Positions 37,568-49,591 are shown, counted from the stretch's first letter. The stretch: DNA of 64,000 nucleotides from Ochrobactrum sp. Marseille-Q0166 (GCF_014397025.1 NZ_JACJUO010000002.1:1291501-1355500), one strand, 5' to 3'. Numbers and translations: made by a program. Notes: generated by a model from the letters alone, not told the origin.

Positions 37568-38722
37568 ATGATACTCAGCGAATTGTTGGACTATGAAACA
37601 CTGCGCATCATCTGGTGGGTGCTGCTTGGGGTCTTGCTGATCGGCTTTGCCGCGATGGATGGTTTCGACCTTGGTGTCGGTATACTTTTGCCGTTCATTG
37701 GCAAAACCGACATCGAACGCCGTGTCATCATCAACACCATCGGCCCGGTATGGGAAGGCAATCAGGTTTGGTTGATCCTCGGCGGCGGTGCAATTTTCGC
37801 CGCCTGGCCACCCTTATATGCTGTGTCCTTCTCTGGCTTTTATCTGGCAATGTTTGCCATATTGTTTGCACTCATCCTGCGACCGGTCGGTTTCAAATAC
37901 CGCTCCAAGCGCGACAGTGATGCTTGGCGCACGGGCTGGGACTGGGCACTGTTCATCGGTGGCTTCGTACCTTCGTTGATATTTGGGGTCGCGGTCGGCA
38001 ATGTGCTTCAGGGTGTGCCATTCCGCTTCAATGGTGATCTCCAGATATTCTATGACGGAACATTCTTCGGACTTCTTAATCCATTCGCACTTCTTTGCGG
38101 AGTGATTTCAGTCACCATGCTTACCATGCACGGCGCAGCTTGGCTTGTGCTGAAGACAACCGGCGAAGTGCAGGCGAGGGCGCGAGCCTATGGCAGCATT
38201 GCCGCATTGCTCACCAGTGTTCTTTACGTCGCCGCCGGCGTCATCAGCTGGTATTGGGTGTCTGGCTATAAGATTACCAGCGCAGTCGTCACAGGTGGGC
38301 CATCCAACCCCTTACGCAAAACTGTCGAGCTTGATCATGGTGCTTGGTTCGTCAACTATTTGAACTATCCGGTACTGTTGATTGCACCAATACTCGGTAT
38401 TCTCGGACCGTTGCTTCTGTTTGTTTTGCTGCGCAGCAAGCGTGAAGTGGCGCCATTGCTTATTGGCCAATTGTCGATCTTCGGCATTATCTCATCGGTC
38501 GGTGTGTCGATGTTCCCATTCATCTTGCCATCGTCAATCGATCCACGGTCAAGCCTGACAGTTTGGGATGCATCGTCAAGCCATATGACCCTGTTCATCA
38601 TGCTCGTGGTGACGCTGATCTTCCTGCCACTCATCGTCGCTTATACGTCTTGGGTCTACAAAGTCCTCTGGGGCAAGGTTGAAAAGCGAGACATCGAGGA
38701 CGAAAGCAATCACGCTTACTAG
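37568..38722 (+). CDS. cydB: Cytochrome bd ubiquinol oxidase subunit II
   Basis: 384 residues, eight to nine helices, with the CydB landmarks IGFAAMDGFDLGVGILLPF, GPVWEGNQVWLILGGGAIFA and MFPFILPSSIDP. It starts 5 bp after the cydA stop. Confidence 0.97.
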   Translation: MILSELLDYETLRIIWWVLLGVLLIGFAAMDGFDLGVGILLPFIGKTDIERRVIINTIGPVWEGNQVWLILGGGAIFAAWPPLYAVSFSGFYLAMFAILFALILRPVGFKYRSKRDSDAWRTGWDWALFIGGFVPSLIFGVAVGNVLQGVPFRFNGDLQIFYDGTFFGLLNPFALLCGVISVTMLTMHGAAWLVLKTTGEVQARARAYGSIAALLTSVLYVAAGVISWYWVSGYKITSAVVTGGPSNPLRKTVELDHGAWFVNYLNYPVLLIAPILGILGPLLLFVLLRSKREVAPLLIGQLSIFGIISSVGVSMFPFILPSSIDPRSSLTVWDASSSHMTLFIMLVVTLIFLPLIVAYTSWVYKVLWGKVEKRDIEDESNHAY

Positions 38723-38776
38723 CCTGTCTTCGGGCCATTGTCGCCCGCATAACCTTAATCGAGAAAGGAGAGCAAG

Positions 38777-38932
38777 ATGTGGTATTTTTCCTGGCTTCTG
38801 GGCCTACCACTTGCTGCAGCTTTCGCAGTTTTGAATGCAATGTGGTATGAATTGATGGATGACAGGGCGCGGAAGCGCCTCGCCGGAGACCCGACCGCGG
38901 AGCTTGCGCGCGAAGGCAACAAACATCACTGA
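38777..38932 (+). CDS. cydX: Cytochrome bd small subunit CydX
   Basis: 51 residues with an N-terminal single helix starting MWYFSWLLGLPLAAAFAVLN and a charged tail (DDRARKRLAG). CydX/YbgT proteins stabilise the haem cofactors of the bd oxidase; the MWYFxWxLG start and the following E/D are diagnostic. AAGGAGAG precedes the ATG. It lies 54 bp after cydB and is followed by a terminator, so it closes the operon. Confidence 0.95.
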   Translation: MWYFSWLLGLPLAAAFAVLNAMWYELMDDRARKRLAGDPTAELAREGNKHH

Positions 38933-38936
38933 ATTG

Positions 38937-38967
38937 AAAAAGCGGTCCGAAAAGGGGCCGCTTTTTT
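38937..38967 (+). terminator. Rho-independent terminator of the cyd operon
   Basis: Stem AAAAAGCGG/CCGCTTTTT with additional inner pairing and a T-run, a few bases after the cydX stop. Confidence 0.9.
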
Positions 38968-40684
<1,717 letters not shown>

Positions 40685-40686
40685 TT

Positions 40687-41700
40687 ATGACAAAGCTTAC
40701 CATGATTGAAGCGATCCAGAACGCCCACGATATTGCCATGGAACGTGACCCAAAGGTAGTCGTGTTCGGTGAAGACGTGGGTTACTTCGGCGGTGTTTTC
40801 CGTTGTACAGCGGGTTTGCAGAAGAAATACGGCAAGGAACGCTGTTTTGATGCACCAATCAGCGAGCTCGGCATTGTCGGTACGGCGATAGGTATGGCGT
40901 CTTACGGCTTGCGTCCGTGCATCGAAGTACAATTCGCGGATTATGTCTATCCGGCCTATGACCAGATCGTTTCGGAAGCTGCACGGCTTCGCTATCGTTC
41001 AGCGGGCGAGTTTACCTGTCCTATCGTTATCCGTATGCCTTCGGGCGGCGGAATTTATGGCGGTCAGACGCATAGCCAAAGTCCCGAGGCCCTTTTCACC
41101 CATGTTTCCGGTCTGAAAACTGTGGTGCCTTCAACGCCTGCGGACGCCAAAGGCCTGTTATTGGCAGCGATTGAAGATCCTGATCCAGTCATCATGTTTG
41201 AGCCGAAACGGCTTTATAACGGACCCTTTGACGGACACCACGACAAGCCCGTCATTTCCTGGAAAAAGCATGATCTGGGAGAAGTGCCAGAAGGCTACTA
41301 TACCGTGCCGCTCGGTAAGGCCGCGATCCGCCGTGAAGGCAGCGATGTGACTGTTCTTGCCTATGGTACGATGGTTCATGTGGCTTTGGCAGCAGCGGAG
41401 GAAACTGGCGTCGACGCGGAAGTGATTGATCTTCGCACGCTGCTCCCACTCGACACGGAAACAATTATGGCTTCTGTCAGGAAGACCGGGCGTTGTGTCA
41501 TTGTGCATGAAGCAACATTGACCTGCGGTTATGGTGCCGAGCTTGCGGCACTTGTGCAGCGCGAATGTTTCTATCATCTCGAAGCACCGATCATCCGCGT
41601 AACGGGCTGGGACACGCCATACCCACACGCGCAGGAATGGGCCTATTTTCCGGGGCCAGATCGTGTCGGTCGTGCACTCGCTTCAATCATGGAGGCTTAA
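40687..41700 (+). CDS. bkdA2: Branched-chain 2-oxoacid dehydrogenase E1 beta
   Basis: 337 residues with E1-beta landmarks VVVFGEDVGYFGGVFR, DAPISELGIVGTAIGMA and EVQFADYVYPAYDQIVSEAA in the transketolase-like domain, and HEATLTCGYGAELAALVQ in the C-terminal domain. It forms the alpha2-beta2 E1 with the preceding product; only 2 bp separate the two genes. Confidence 0.96.
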   Translation: MTKLTMIEAIQNAHDIAMERDPKVVVFGEDVGYFGGVFRCTAGLQKKYGKERCFDAPISELGIVGTAIGMASYGLRPCIEVQFADYVYPAYDQIVSEAARLRYRSAGEFTCPIVIRMPSGGGIYGGQTHSQSPEALFTHVSGLKTVVPSTPADAKGLLLAAIEDPDPVIMFEPKRLYNGPFDGHHDKPVISWKKHDLGEVPEGYYTVPLGKAAIRREGSDVTVLAYGTMVHVALAAAEETGVDAEVIDLRTLLPLDTETIMASVRKTGRCVIVHEATLTCGYGAELAALVQRECFYHLEAPIIRVTGWDTPYPHAQEWAYFPGPDRVGRALASIMEA

Positions 41701-43008
41701 ATGGCTTATTTTGCGATCAAGCTCCCTGATGTTGGCGAAGGCGTTGCAGAGGCTGAACTTGTCGAATGGCATGTGAAGGTTGGCGATATTGTCCGTGAGG
41801 ATGATCTGCTCGCTGCCGTTATGACCGATAAGGCAACGGTTGAAATCCCTTCTTCGCGCAGCGGTAAAGTTATCGCGGTGAATGGAGAAATCGGCGAGAA
41901 AATTGCTGTTGGCTCCGAACTCGTTCGCCTTGAAATCGAAGGTGGAAGCAGCGAACAAAAAGCGGAAGCGTCAGAACCTGTAGCTGCCGCGTCTGCTGAA
42001 TCACCTCGGCCGCAGCCCACTGGCGGGGAAGCGCCAGTCCTGCTGCAGACTCCCGTTCCACCTAAACCCGTTGCACAGAAAAAAGAGAACTCAAGCCGGG
42101 CCTTTGCCGGAGCAGGGCCGGTGCGAGCCGAAGGTGAAAAACCGCTGGCAACACCATCGGTCAGATTGCGCGCACGCGATGGAGGGGTTGATTTAAGACG
42201 TGTTAAAGGTAGCGGCCCTGCAGGACGCATCACGCATGAAGATCTGGATACCTTTTTCCAAACTGAAAGCGGTGCCGCGTCTGCAGTGTCGGGTTATGTT
42301 GCAGACACGTCGATCAACGAGATCAAGCTTATCGGCCTGCGCCGCAAGATTGCCGAGCGCATGGCGGAAGCCAAGCGCCACATTCCGCACATTACCATCA
42401 TTGAAGAAGTGGATGTGACACAGCTTGAAGATCTTCGCACGGGGCTTAACAATGAGAAAAAGGAAGGGCGTCCACGCCTGACCGTGCTTCCATTTGTTAT
42501 CCGCACAATCGTCAAGGCAGTCAAAGAACAACCGGGTCTCAATGCACATTTCGATGATGAAGCAGACGTTATTCGGCAGTTTGGCGGCGTGCATGTGGGC
42601 ATTGCCACACAGACGCCAAACGGCCTGATCGTGCCGGTGGTGCGTCATGCGGAAAGCCTGTCTGTATTTGCAGCCGCATCAGAGCTTGCGCGGGTAACGG
42701 AAGCTGCGCGCAACAACACAGCCAAGCGCGAAGAACTGACAGGCTCTACGATAACCATCACGTCATTGGGGCCACTAGGCGCGATTGCAACCACGCCAAT
42801 CATCAATCGCCCGGAAGTGGCGATTGTCGGCATAAACAAAATAGCCGTGCGGCCGATGTGGGACGGCACACAATTTGTGCCGCGCAAAATGATGAACCTT
42901 TCCTGCAGCTTCGATCATCGCGTTATTGATGGATGGGATGCGGCGGTATTCGTGCAAAAGCTGAAAAGCCTGCTGGAAACACCAGCTATGATTTTTGTAG
43001 AGGGTTGA
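41701..43008 (+). CDS. bkdB: Branched-chain 2-oxoacid dehydrogenase E2 (acyltransferase)
   Basis: 435 residues in three domains: one lipoyl domain (1-75) with lipoylated Lys44 in VMTDKATVEIPS; a Pro/Ala linker and subunit-binding domain (about 150-190, TPSVRLRARDGGVDL, GPAGRITHEDL); and the catalytic domain with SFDHRVIDGWDAA near the end. It transfers the branched acyl group to CoA and forms the core of the complex. Its ATG follows directly on the bkdA2 TAA. Confidence 0.96.
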   Translation: MAYFAIKLPDVGEGVAEAELVEWHVKVGDIVREDDLLAAVMTDKATVEIPSSRSGKVIAVNGEIGEKIAVGSELVRLEIEGGSSEQKAEASEPVAAASAESPRPQPTGGEAPVLLQTPVPPKPVAQKKENSSRAFAGAGPVRAEGEKPLATPSVRLRARDGGVDLRRVKGSGPAGRITHEDLDTFFQTESGAASAVSGYVADTSINEIKLIGLRRKIAERMAEAKRHIPHITIIEEVDVTQLEDLRTGLNNEKKEGRPRLTVLPFVIRTIVKAVKEQPGLNAHFDDEADVIRQFGGVHVGIATQTPNGLIVPVVRHAESLSVFAAASELARVTEAARNNTAKREELTGSTITITSLGPLGAIATTPIINRPEVAIVGINKIAVRPMWDGTQFVPRKMMNLSCSFDHRVIDGWDAAVFVQKLKSLLETPAMIFVEG

Positions 43009-43012
43009 TCGG

Positions 43013-44407
43013 ATGAGTGAGATTTCCTGCAAACTTCTGATCATTGGCGGTGGTCCCGGCGGTTATGTCTGCGGTATTCGCGCAGGCCACCTTGGAATTG
43101 ATACGGTTCTGGTCGAGAAGAAGCGGCTGGGCGGTACCTGTCTCAATGTTGGCTGCATTCCATCAAAAGCCGTTATTCATGCCGCTGACGAGTTTCATCG
43201 CCTCACGACCTTCGCGTCTAAAGGCGCGCTTGGCATCACAGCTGAAAGTCCTAAGATCGATTTTGCCAAAACGCTTGAATGGAAAGACGGCATCGTCAAT
43301 CGCCTGAACAGCGGTGTCGCCGGACTTTTGAAACGCTCCCGCGTTCGAATGTTCCAGGGGCAAGCGCGTTTTATGGATGGTAAAACAGTTTTGGTCGATA
43401 CCGATACTGGCCGCCAGACTATCCATGCCGAGAACATCGTAATCGCAACGGGGTCCGTGCCGGTTGAAATCCAGTCACTGCCGTTCGGCGGCAATGTTAT
43501 CTCTTCGACGGAAGCGCTTTCACTCGATAATATTCCTGAAAAGCTCGCTATTGTTGGCGGAGGCTATATCGGGCTTGAAATTGGCACGGCCTTTGCAAAG
43601 CTTGGTGCAAAAGTCACCATCATTGAGGCCACGGATCGCATCCTGCCCCAATATGATATAGAGTTGACGCGCCCGATCATGGCAAGGCTGAAAACACTCG
43701 GCGTTGAAGTACTAACGAATACTTCGGCCAGGGGCCTATCTGCTGATGGGAAAGCACTTGATGTGTTGCTGGCTGATGGCAAAACACAAACAATTCCGGC
43801 TGACAAGATTTTGGTGACGGTTGGCCGCAAGCCACAAACCGATGGATGGGGTTTGAGCGAAATCCGGCTCGATATGGACGGGCGCTTTATCCGCATCGAT
43901 GATAAGTGCCGCACCTCGATGCGCGGCGTTTATGCCATCGGCGATGTGACGGGCGAACCCATGCTTGCGCATCGGGCGATTGCGCAGGGCGAAATGGTTG
44001 CTGAAATCATCGCGGGCAGCAAACAGGCCTGGGATAAGCGTTGCATCCCGGCTGTCTGCTTTACTGATCCTGAGATCGTAACAGTTGGCTTATCTCCAGA
44101 TGAAGCGCGCAAGGCCGGTCATAATATTCAGACCGGCATCTTCCCGTTTCAGGCGAATGGACGTGCGATGACTATCGAACGGGAGGATGGTTTTGTTCGG
44201 GTTGTCGCACGCGCTGATAACCATTTGATACTCGGCATTCAAGCCGTTGGTGTCGGAATTTCCGAGCTGTCATCCGCATTTGCGCTTGCTGTTGAAACAG
44301 GCGCACGCCTTGAGGATATCGCCGGGACGATTCATGCTCATCCAACCCTCGGAGAAGGCTTTGCCGAAGCTAGCATGAAAGCACTCGGCCACGCTCTCCA
44401 TATTTAG
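43013..44407 (+). CDS. lpdV: Dihydrolipoyl dehydrogenase (E3) of the Bkd complex
   Basis: 464 residues: FAD motif LLIIGGGPGGYVCGIRAG, redox-active disulfide GGTCLNVGCIPSKA, NAD motif LAIVGGGYIGLEIGTAFAKL, and C-terminal catalytic HAHPTLGEG. It reoxidises the lipoyl group on E2. It starts 4 bp after bkdB. A copy of the dispersed intergenic repeat begins at its stop codon. Confidence 0.96.
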   Translation: MSEISCKLLIIGGGPGGYVCGIRAGHLGIDTVLVEKKRLGGTCLNVGCIPSKAVIHAADEFHRLTTFASKGALGITAESPKIDFAKTLEWKDGIVNRLNSGVAGLLKRSRVRMFQGQARFMDGKTVLVDTDTGRQTIHAENIVIATGSVPVEIQSLPFGGNVISSTEALSLDNIPEKLAIVGGGYIGLEIGTAFAKLGAKVTIIEATDRILPQYDIELTRPIMARLKTLGVEVLTNTSARGLSADGKALDVLLADGKTQTIPADKILVTVGRKPQTDGWGLSEIRLDMDGRFIRIDDKCRTSMRGVYAIGDVTGEPMLAHRAIAQGEMVAEIIAGSKQAWDKRCIPAVCFTDPEIVTVGLSPDEARKAGHNIQTGIFPFQANGRAMTIEREDGFVRVVARADNHLILGIQAVGVGISELSSAFALAVETGARLEDIAGTIHAHPTLGEGFAEASMKALGHALHI

Positions 44408-44457
44408 AACATGTCTTTTCCCAAACCGGCTTCCACTTCTGGGAGATATGCTCTTAG
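44406..44457. repeat. Second copy of the dispersed intergenic repeat
   Basis: The minus-strand core (CAGAAGTGGAAGCCGGTTT then GGGAAAAGACATG) lines up with the plus-strand core at 1818-1850. Imperfect inverted ends (AGAACATGTCT and AGATATGCTCT) frame the copy. It fills the whole convergent gap between lpdV and the SURF1 gene and may act as a two-way transcript end. Confidence 0.55.
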
Positions 44458-45212
44458 TCCTTTGATTTGCGATCGTGCCTCCACACGAAAATGGCGGCCC
44501 CAGCAATCATGGCTGCAAGTGCAAACCAAGTGATTGCATAAGAAAGATGGTTGTTGCGGAAAGTAACAACCGTCAGCCCACCGATTGGCACATTGTCGGG
44601 ATTGGATTTAGCATCCGCATCAATGAAATATGGCGCGACTATCCCCAACCCTTCTTTTTCAGCGAAAGCTTTGACATCACGAGAATTCCAGTCATTGCGG
44701 GCAGGGTCGTTGGGACGCAGGAAAAAGCCATCAGGTTCCGGCATGCGCAGAAGGCCAATTACCGTCGTCTCTCCCGCGATTTGTGTTTCGACGCGTGAAG
44801 ATGGATCGCGCTTGGCATCCGGAATGAAGCCACGATTGATGAAGGTCAGTGTACCATCATCTGAACGCAAAGGCGTCAGCACCCAAAATCCCGAACCACG
44901 TTCAGTCAATGCACGAACCAGTACCTCCTTGTCATTGAGATAAGAGCCTGTCAGCGTGACATGCCGATATTCGTCATCGGCTTGATTGACATTTGCCCAA
45001 TCATCCTTGCCAGGCGCGGCCACCGGATCCGCATGAACGCGCGCATCGACGCGGGCAATCAGGTCGAGTTTCCATTGCAAGCGCTCGACTTGCCAGATGC
45101 CAAGGCTCAGAAACAAGGCGAAAAACAGTGCGCCCAGAACAGCCATAAAACCAAGAAAGAAGCGAGATTTCTTCTTTTGCGGTGTTGAGCTGGCTTGCAA
45201 AGGCGTTGTCAT
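44454..45212 (-). CDS. SURF1-family oxidase assembly protein
   Basis: 252 residues from ATG 45212 (AGGAA at 5-6 nt); the frame continues open to 45332 but that part is unrelated. It has the SURF1 topology: one N-terminal helix (FMAVLGALFFALFLSLGIWQ with the conserved LGxWQxxRxxWK pattern), a large periplasmic domain containing FWVLTPL and INRGF-type segments, and a C-terminal helix ending near the YAITWFALAA landmark. SURF1 helps insert haem into haem-copper oxidases. No such oxidase is encoded here, so its partner is elsewhere; the nearby bd oxidase does not normally need it. Confidence 0.9.
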   Translation of the reverse strand: MTTPLQASSTPQKKKSRFFLGFMAVLGALFFALFLSLGIWQVERLQWKLDLIARVDARVHADPVAAPGKDDWANVNQADDEYRHVTLTGSYLNDKEVLVRALTERGSGFWVLTPLRSDDGTLTFINRGFIPDAKRDPSSRVETQIAGETTVIGLLRMPEPDGFFLRPNDPARNDWNSRDVKAFAEKEGLGIVAPYFIDADAKSNPDNVPIGGLTVVTFRNNHLSYAITWFALAAMIAGAAIFVWRHDRKSKD

Positions 45213-45370
45213 GATTATTCCTGGGATATGGGGGAGAATTTCCGATTGAAATACTCCAGATGCGCGCCGTAATAAAGGGCGGGCATGGCAAAAGAACGTG
45301 ATTGATGAATAAGAAACAGCGCCGGCATCCATTTGACCGGATGCGGCGCCTGAATATTATAAAGATTTAA

Positions 45371-45550
45371 TTATGTGTTTTTATGTGCGCGGCGTCTGCG
45401 ATGTGAATAGCCGCCTTTGGAAAGACGAAGAACATTGCAAACCTGTGTTTTATCTTCAGAAGGCTTTTGCATCTGAGTTTGAGCATTCTGCAGCATCTGT
45501 TTTGTTACAGGTGTTGGCTTTGCACTCGGTCCAATTGTGATGCTTCTCAT
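45371..45550 (-). CDS. 59-residue basic protein, unknown
   Basis: ATG 45550 is preceded on the minus strand by GGGAGA at 7 nt. The product starts MRSITIGPSAKPTPVTKQML, is rich in Gln/Lys/Thr, has a single Cys and ends with a strongly basic tail (SHRRRRAHKNT). A hairpin (GGGGCT/AGCCCC, 45570-45588) stands just upstream in the likely leader. There is no membrane segment. An overlapping 33-codon frame shares the ribosome site but looks less protein-like. I do not recognise it; the tail suggests nucleic-acid binding, but that is inference. Confidence 0.5.
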   Translation of the reverse strand: MRSITIGPSAKPTPVTKQMLQNAQTQMQKPSEDKTQVCNVLRLSKGGYSHRRRRAHKNT

Positions 45551-45702
45551 CGATCATTCTCCCTATTTTGGGGCTCGGCAGAAGCCCCACGGGCTCCTCC
45601 GTCCAGTCGTCAAGAATGTGCGAATAAACTAAGTATTAACCTTATTGGGGTGCTTGACAAGTACCAAATACAACCCTGCGTAAGCCGTTGCATCTGAATA
45701 AC

Positions 45703-45735
45703 AAAAAGCCGGATCGTTTGCACGACCCGGCTTTA
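45703..45735 (-). terminator. Rho-independent terminator of ftsK
   Basis: Stem AAAGCCGG/CCGGCTTT with inner TCG/CGA pairs; reading on the minus strand it is followed by TTT. It lies about 20 bp beyond the ftsK stop. Confidence 0.8.
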
Positions 45736-45754
45736 TAGCGAGCAAATTTATCAG

Positions 45755-48289
45755 TTAGTCGCGATTGCCAGTCAGGATTTCACGCTTGCCGACGTGGTTG
45801 GCAGCACCGACAAGGCCTTCCTGTTCCATACGCTCGACGAGCGAAGCTGCTCGGTTGTAGCCGATGCCAAGACGGCGCTGAATGTAAGAGGTCGAGCACT
45901 TCTTGTCGCGCATGACGACTTTCACAGCCTGTTCGTAGACATCATCGCCGTCTTCTGACCCCATGGCCGATGCGTCGAAGACTGCTGCATCCTGCACGGT
46001 ATCGTCGTCTTCTTCATCTTCAGTGACGGTCGCCAGATAATCTGGACGGCCCTGTTCCTTCAGATGGTTGACGACCTTTTCAACTTCTTCATCAGAAACG
46101 AATGGTCCATGGACGCGGACAATGCGGCCACCACCGGCCATATGCAGCATGTCGCCCTGACCAAGAAGCTGTTCGGCACCCATTTCACCAAGAATGGTGC
46201 GGCTGTCGATCTTCGATGTGACCTGGAACGAGATACGGGTCGGGAAGTTGGCTTTGATCGTGCCAGTGATAACATCGACCGAAGGGCGCTGCGTTGCCAT
46301 AATAAGGTGGATACCAGCAGCACGCGCCATCTGTGCAAGACGCTGCACTGCCCCTTCGATGTCCTTACCGGCAACCATCATCAGGTCGGCCATTTCGTCA
46401 ATGATCACGACGATATATGGCATTGGGGTCAGGTCAAGTTCTTCCTGAACATAGGTTGCTTCACCGGTTTCCTTGTCAAAGCCGGACTGCACCGTACACA
46501 TCACGGTTTCGCCCTTGCCCTTGGCAGACGCCGCGCGCTGATTGAAGCCTTCGATGTTGCGTACGCCTAGACGTGCCATCTTGCGATAGCGGTCTTCCAT
46601 TTCGCGCACGGCCCACTTCAAAGCCACAACGGCCTTCTTCGGATCGGTCACAACTGGCGTGAGCAGGTGCGGAATACCATCATAGATGGAGAGTTCCAGC
46701 ATCTTCGGGTCAACCATGATCAGGCGGCATTCTTCGGGTTTGAAGCGATAGAGCAGCGATAGGATCATCGTGTTGATCGCAACAGACTTACCCGAACCGG
46801 TGGTGCCGGCAACGAGAAGATGAGGCATTTTCGCAAGTTCAGCGATAATCGGCTCGCCACCAATGCCTTTGCCAAGGCAAAGCGGCAGTCGATAGTTCGA
46901 AGATTCGAACGTGCGAGAGTCAATCATTTCACGCAGATAGACAGTTTCGCGGTTCGCATTAGGCAGTTCGATGCCAATGACGTTACGACCCGGAACCACA
47001 GCGACGCGAGCAGACAGTGCCGACATGGAACGCGCAATATCATCAGCAAGGCCAATCACACGTGATGATTTAACGCCGGGAGCCGGTTCAAATTCATAAA
47101 GGGTGACGACAGGGCCGGGGCGAACATGGATGATTTCGCCACGCACGCCGAAGTCTTCCAGCACGCTTTCGAGAAGGCCTGCACTGCGCTCCAGCATTTC
47201 TTGTGTGATAACATTGCCATCAAGTGACGGGGGTTCCTGCAGCAGTTCACGCGGAGGAAACTCATAGTCGCCATGCATGACGACAGCTTCCGTACGGGGG
47301 AGGGGCTGCGGCTGATATAGAGCGATTGAAGGAGCTGCCTTCACTGGAGCTTCGACCTTCGGCGCTTCCATAACAGGTGCAGGAGCGACGACGTCTTCGA
47401 CAACATGCTCTTCTGCTTCGGCCGTAGTCGTCAGCACGATTTCATCTTCCGTTGCTTCACCAACAACGTCAGCAATGATTTCGACAGATGGCTGAAGTGC
47501 AGCTGTTTGGGCAGGTGCAACAGGCGTTTCAATCTTCACTTCTGCAACAGGGGCCGTAACAGGCTGTGGAACTGGAGTAGCCTCAACCGGCTGAATAATT
47601 TCAGCGACAGAAGCAGGTTGCTCGACGATAGCAGCAGGTGCCTCCTGAGGCTTACCCTTGTTCCATTCAACAGTACGGAACCGTGCAATGATCGATTCAA
47701 CCGTCGGCGCAGCAGGCTTTGGCGCTGCAACCGCTGCGGGAACAAAAATAGGCTGAACGGGCGCAGTATCAAAATCAAAGCTTTCCCAAAAGGCAAAGTC
47801 TGACAGATGTGCAAATGCTAAGGCAGATGCAGCCACAGTTGTTTCAGGCGCGGCTTCAACAGAAGAGGCAGTATGAACGGGCGCTACTTGGGCAGGCTCA
47901 TCGAGGCCATCAACGGGAATGTTCGTCAAGACAGGTGGCACAGGCGCGACCGGGGTGCGAACCAAATTCTGTGAAACAGACTGCTGAAGAGCAGCTACAG
48001 CCATTGGCTGAGCTTCAGCGATTTTGGCGACCTCAACCGGAGCATCTTCAATAGCGGTAGATTTTTTGCGCCCATTGATATCTGGTAGATCTTCACCACG
48101 ACGGCGAACCAGTTCAATTTCTGGCGTGCGGGTAAATCTCACGTTTTCGCCGAGCGAAAAATACGATTTCCACATGCCATCCGAGTTTGGCGAATGCGCT
48201 CCCAACGGATCACGCTGTGTCTTCTGCTCTGAAGAAGAGTCTGCACGATTGCCATCATTATGGGGAAGATTTTCTCTCAAATTACGCAT
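45755..48289 (-). CDS. ftsK: FtsK/SpoIIIE DNA translocase without N-terminal membrane domain
   Basis: 844 residues. The first roughly 330 are polar and Pro/Ala/Val/Glu-rich with no membrane helix, unlike the four-helix domain of classical FtsK. The motor follows: alpha domain, Walker [22 protein letters not shown], Walker [28 protein letters not shown], then the gamma winged helix that reads KOPS sites ([18 protein letters not shown]). Full motor and gamma domains imply directional dsDNA pumping. Alphaproteobacteria often carry a second, soluble FtsK beside the septal one; this appears to be that copy, which is inference because the other gene is not in view. Confidence 0.92.
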   Translation of the reverse strand: MRNLRENLPHNDGNRADSSSEQKTQRDPLGAHSPNSDGMWKSYFSLGENVRFTRTPEIELVRRRGEDLPDINGRKKSTAIEDAPVEVAKIAEAQPMAVAALQQSVSQNLVRTPVAPVPPVLTNIPVDGLDEPAQVAPVHTASSVEAAPETTVAASALAFAHLSDFAFWESFDFDTAPVQPIFVPAAVAAPKPAAPTVESIIARFRTVEWNKGKPQEAPAAIVEQPASVAEIIQPVEATPVPQPVTAPVAEVKIETPVAPAQTAALQPSVEIIADVVGEATEDEIVLTTTAEAEEHVVEDVVAPAPVMEAPKVEAPVKAAPSIALYQPQPLPRTEAVVMHGDYEFPPRELLQEPPSLDGNVITQEMLERSAGLLESVLEDFGVRGEIIHVRPGPVVTLYEFEPAPGVKSSRVIGLADDIARSMSALSARVAVVPGRNVIGIELPNANRETVYLREMIDSRTFESSNYRLPLCLGKGIGGEPIIAELAKMPHLLVAGTTGSGKSVAINTMILSLLYRFKPEECRLIMVDPKMLELSIYDGIPHLLTPVVTDPKKAVVALKWAVREMEDRYRKMARLGVRNIEGFNQRAASAKGKGETVMCTVQSGFDKETGEATYVQEELDLTPMPYIVVIIDEMADLMMVAGKDIEGAVQRLAQMARAAGIHLIMATQRPSVDVITGTIKANFPTRISFQVTSKIDSRTILGEMGAEQLLGQGDMLHMAGGGRIVRVHGPFVSDEEVEKVVNHLKEQGRPDYLATVTEDEEDDDTVQDAAVFDASAMGSEDGDDVYEQAVKVVMRDKKCSTSYIQRRLGIGYNRAASLVERMEQEGLVGAANHVGKREILTGNRD

Positions 48290-48556
48290 GATACCTGAAC
48301 CATAGATATGTCGCCCGAATGAGCCTTAGTAATAGAAAATGAAGGTTAACAACCCCCTTCATAATTTGCTCAAAAACGACAAATTTCTTTGGTGTATCGC
48401 GTATAAGAAAAATCCGAAACAATGTGTATTTAGGAATAAAGAAATTTAATTTCAATGCATTATAGGTATTTTCTAATTTGAAACATCAGAAGCCTGCTTG
48501 TTGACTGTTATTATGAACAGGTATGTAAAATGTTTGAAAGATACGCACTGGAAGAC

Positions 48557-49591
48557 TCAATGAGTCTCAGATTGCCTTAACCACTCAACCAGTGAAATAC
48601 GACGGTTTCCACCGCGGCCAATAAAAGTTTCAGCAGCGCACATTGAATTCAATACGGCTTCCTGTGCAGATTCCGCCGCAGCCCGAAAAAGAATGTCGAT
48701 GCGATTCTCATTCAGGCTTTGCATTGGAATGATATCCCGAGTTTCATCATGGTCGAAACTGATCGCGGTGGAGAACGCGAGTGTAATATCGCCACTGCCA
48801 TTACCCCAAAAGGCACCGAGTCGGGCCAGCCCCGCCCCACATCGTTTAGACACCCTCTTTAGTTGTCTGTATTCCAGCGGCACATCTGTCGCCAGAACAA
48901 GGATGACCGAACCTCTTTCTGGGTCAGCTACAGTTTTGGGTGAGGGCCTCCGGCCATCCGGCAGCACAAGATCACCTGAACGACCAAAATTGGTCAACGC
49001 CAGAATACCGAGATGATATTCCGCACCATCCAGTTTAAAATGACGCGAGGCACTCCCGATGCCGCCCTTAAAGCCAAAACATGTCATACCGGTGCCAGCA
49101 CCGGCATTTCCCTGCTTGAAGGTACTCTTGGCATCTTTGAGTGCCAGCAGTGCATGTTCTTCTTTTAGTGCAATCGCTTGAATGTCATTAAAAGGCCCAT
49201 CATTGCATTCAAGCACGATTGGATTGACCGTAGCGGTGGTTCGACCAATATCTGGGTTGCATTTTATCGCTTCTCTTATGAGAGCATTTGCGCAGGTGCC
49301 GACCCCAAATGTATTGGTGAGCAGGATAGGGGTCTCGATGCTTCCCAACTCTTCAACCTGTGTCAAACCAACACTTTTGCCAAATCCATTGATGACATCA
49401 ACGGCACCGAGAAGTTTGTGGCGGTAAACATTGCCCGAATGAGGCAAAATGGCCGTAACGCCTGTGTTTATATCGCCATCGCGTAAAGAGTGGTGCCCAA
49501 CCAGCACGCCCGGCACATCGGTGATTGTGTTTAGCTCACCCGTTGGCAAGGTCCCGCAAACGATACCAAAATCACGCGCTGTCAGACTCAT
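48557..49591 (-). CDS. DmpA-type (P1/S58 family) aminopeptidase
   Basis: 344 residues of the self-cleaving DmpA family, whose type member is the L-aminopeptidase/D-amidase of Ochrobactrum anthropi. The cleavage site is visible as WGNGSGDITLAF: splitting Gly265-Ser266 would free the nucleophilic Ser at the start of the beta chain. Other landmarks are ITDVPGVLVGHHSL, TPILLTNTFGVG and GNAGAGTGMTCFGFKGGIG. No signal peptide, so cytoplasmic. Such enzymes remove N-terminal residues from small peptides, amides or beta-peptides. It is divergent from an MFS transporter across 219 bp; joint use of one imported substrate is plausible but unproven. Confidence 0.9.
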   Translation of the reverse strand: MSLTARDFGIVCGTLPTGELNTITDVPGVLVGHHSLRDGDINTGVTAILPHSGNVYRHKLLGAVDVINGFGKSVGLTQVEELGSIETPILLTNTFGVGTCANALIREAIKCNPDIGRTTATVNPIVLECNDGPFNDIQAIALKEEHALLALKDAKSTFKQGNAGAGTGMTCFGFKGGIGSASRHFKLDGAEYHLGILALTNFGRSGDLVLPDGRRPSPKTVADPERGSVILVLATDVPLEYRQLKRVSKRCGAGLARLGAFWGNGSGDITLAFSTAISFDHDETRDIIPMQSLNENRIDILFRAAAESAQEAVLNSMCAAETFIGRGGNRRISLVEWLRQSETH

